From Candidatus Latescibacterota bacterium (GTDB taxonomy: Bacteria > Latescibacterota > UBA2968 > GCA-2709665), in NCBI GenBank assembly GCA_030746455.1, contig JASLMQ010000988.1, forward strand, positions 1 to 8,781: a stretch of DNA of 8,781 bases, in the 5' to 3' direction. The translations under genes were made by a program, and so were the position numbers. The notes below the pieces were generated by a model. The model was not told where the DNA came from. It ran no database searches and worked only from the letters and a program-made list of their open reading frames with translations. Below are positions 7,706-8,781 of this stretch, piece after piece. Every line of letters begins with the position of its first letter. Position 1 is the first letter of the stretch.

Positions 7706-7736
7706 AAGGGCCCTGCGATCCGGTCGCAGGGCCCTT
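7706..7736. terminator. 13-bp perfect hairpin between convergent genes, probable bidirectional terminator
   Basis: AAGGGCCCTGCGA (7706-7718) pairs perfectly with TCGCAGGGCCCTT (7724-7736) around a 5-base loop, TCCGG. It begins 20 bases after the dehydratase stop and lies beyond the 3' end of the convergent channel gene. The stem starts with AA and ends with TT, giving a minimal tract on either strand, but no real T-run follows, so termination strength is uncertain. Confidence 0.65.
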
Positions 7737-7761
7737 GACTGTTGCGTCATCTGGTTGGCGA

Positions 7762-7800
7762 ATGCGTAGGGGCAACACATGCGTCGCCCCTACACCGCAT
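7762..7800. repeat. Palindromic element of the GTAGGGGC...GCCCCTAC type
   Basis: GTAGGGGCAAC (7766-7776) faces GTCGCCCCTAC (7783-7793) with one mismatch in 11 positions and a 6-base loop, ACATGC. An outer ATGC/GCAT pairing (7762-7765 with 7797-7800) extends the stem over a 3-base bulge. From memory, palindromes built on GTAGGGGC and GCCCCTAC, often with an ACGCATGCGT-like centre, occur as dispersed intergenic repeats in several bacterial groups; copy number here is unknown. It sits between the terminator hairpin and the end of the channel gene. Confidence 0.5.
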
Positions 7801-7823
7801 CCGACCGCCCATGTGCCAGTCTT

Positions 7824-8781
7824 CTACGCCTCATCCCCCGCCATCGTCTTCAGCTTCCCAAGGTGATCCTCGCCTCCAAGGGCGATCAGCACGTCGCCCT
7901 CGTGGATCGTCGCCGTCGACAGCGTTGCCGCGGCCGAGGGGTCCACGCGCGGTCGCCCGTCCGCCCCATGAATGCCCACCACGATGGCCCCCGTCTCCTG
8001 GCCGATGTTCGCTTCGCGCAAGTGCTTGCCCACCAGCGCCGATGACGCACCCACGCGCACCTCTTCCAACCGCATGGACACGTCGCCTCCCGCCACCACC
8101 ACATCCAGGAAGTTGACGATCGACGGGCGCAGGATGGCTGAGGCGATGCGCCTTCCCGCGATCTGGTACGGAGAAATCACCCTGTCGGCGCCGGCTTTCA
8201 TCAGTTTGCCGATCGTCTGTTCCTCCGCGGCCCGTGCCACAATGGTCAGCTCCGGGTTCAGCTCCCTCGCCGACAGCACGACGAACACGTTCAGCGCATC
8301 CTCCGGCAGAACCGAAACCAACCCTTTCGCTCGCTCGATCCCCGCCTCCAGCAGCGTCTCGTCGTCCGCTGCGTTCCCCTCGAGCAATAGCACGGACTGG
8401 TCTCGCGCCAGCTCGGAGTGCTGAGGGTCATCATCCACGACCACGAACGGCACCCCGGCCTGCCGGAACTCCAGCACCACTTCCTTGCCCACCACCCCGC
8501 ACCCGCAGATGATGTAGTGATCTCGTAGATCCGCAATCGCGCGTTCCATCCGACGCCCCCGCATGGCCTCCACGATCTGGCCCTCGAAGATGAACCCGAT
8601 CAACGTCGTCACCGAGTAGCCCAGGGTTACGATGCTGAACACCAGGAGCAGGACGGTGAACCGCTGACCCGGCGGAGAGAGCGGCTGCACCTCGCCGAAT
8701 CCCACAGTCGTAACCGTGATCACGGTCATGTAGAGACCGTCCCACGCAGACCACTTCTCGATCAGCACATAACCCACCGTT
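7824..8781 (-). CDS. Potassium channel protein with RCK (TrkA-N and TrkA-C) domains, N-terminus cut by window edge
   Basis: At least 318 residues; the frame remains open to the right edge, and the GTG at 8777 is probably an internal Val (TVGYVLIEKW), since the first membrane helix of the pore is missing. Visible parts, numbered from that Val: pore helix and selectivity filter TVTTVGFGE (filter TVGFG, 24-28), second membrane helix about 40-64, linker rich in Arg, then a Rossmann-type RCK/TrkA-N domain with GCGVVG (92-97) and an acidic end of the second strand (VVVDDD, 112-117), and a TrkA-C domain about 232-305. This is the MthK-like two-helix ligand-gated K+ channel layout in the cytoplasmic membrane; the TrkA-N domain likely binds a nucleotide or related ligand that gates the pore. 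It converges on the dehydratase gene, with 138 bases between the stops. No internal start such as Met107 of MthK can be judged here. Confidence 0.93.
   Translation of the reverse strand, partial: TVGYVLIEKWSAWDGLYMTVITVTTVGFGEVQPLSPPGQRFTVLLLVFSIVTLGYSVTTLIGFIFEGQIVEAMRGRRMERAIADLRDHYIICGCGVVGKEVVLEFRQAGVPFVVVDDDPQHSELARDQSVLLLEGNAADDETLLEAGIERAKGLVSVLPEDALNVFVVLSARELNPELTIVARAAEEQTIGKLMKAGADRVISPYQIAGRRIASAILRPSIVNFLDVVVAGGDVSMRLEEVRVGASSALVGKHLREANIGQETGAIVVGIHGADGRPRVDPSAAATLSTATIHEGDVLIALGGEDHLGKLKTMAGDEA

Overview
The window is GC-rich chromosomal DNA, densely coded, from a bacterium that probably has an outer membrane: the left edge holds the last strands of a beta-barrel protein ending in a typical outer-membrane C-terminus. 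The mix of genes (vertebrate-like short transketolase, a TPR protein with a many-pass membrane half, a YjhG/YagF-type dehydratase, a TrkA-linked potassium channel) and the high GC would fit an environmental, perhaps uncultured, Gram-negative-type lineage such as Gemmatimonadota or a related candidate phylum. That placement is a guess; no marker gene is present.

Layout: (1) 2-259, plus strand, 3' end of an outer-membrane beta-barrel gene. (2) 260-401, a non-coding gap between convergent genes, with one weak hairpin. (3) 402-4645, minus strand, a membrane/TPR protein followed after 68 bases by a complete transketolase; the two may be co-transcribed. (4) 4646-4895, a divergent intergenic region with a candidate extended -10 promoter framed by a perfect 9-bp inverted repeat. 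(5) 4896-7685, plus strand, a two-gene operon: a TIM-barrel sugar isomerase/epimerase-like protein and, 12 bases later, a YjhG/YagF-family sugar-acid (D-xylonate-type) dehydratase. (6) 7686-7823, a convergent gap with a 13-bp perfect hairpin that could stop transcription from both sides and a second palindrome of the GTAGGGGC...GCCCCTAC type, probably a dispersed repeat. (7) 7824-8781, minus strand, a potassium channel/RCK (TrkA-N, TrkA-C) protein cut by the right edge.

Functionally, the isomerase and dehydratase look like part of a catabolic route for a pentose or its aldonic acid; the dehydratase would make a 2-keto-3-deoxy acid. No aldolase, sugar dehydrogenase, transporter or regulator is in view, so the true substrate and the rest of the pathway lie elsewhere or are undefined. 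The transketolase handles pentose-phosphate carbon but sits in a separate transcription unit. I see no mobile element, CRISPR array, RNA gene, phage gene or defence system. This is mostly an ordinary metabolic region; the points worth a second look are the promoter architecture at 4799-4858, the fused membrane/TPR protein, the isomerase-dehydratase pair and the palindrome at 7762-7800.
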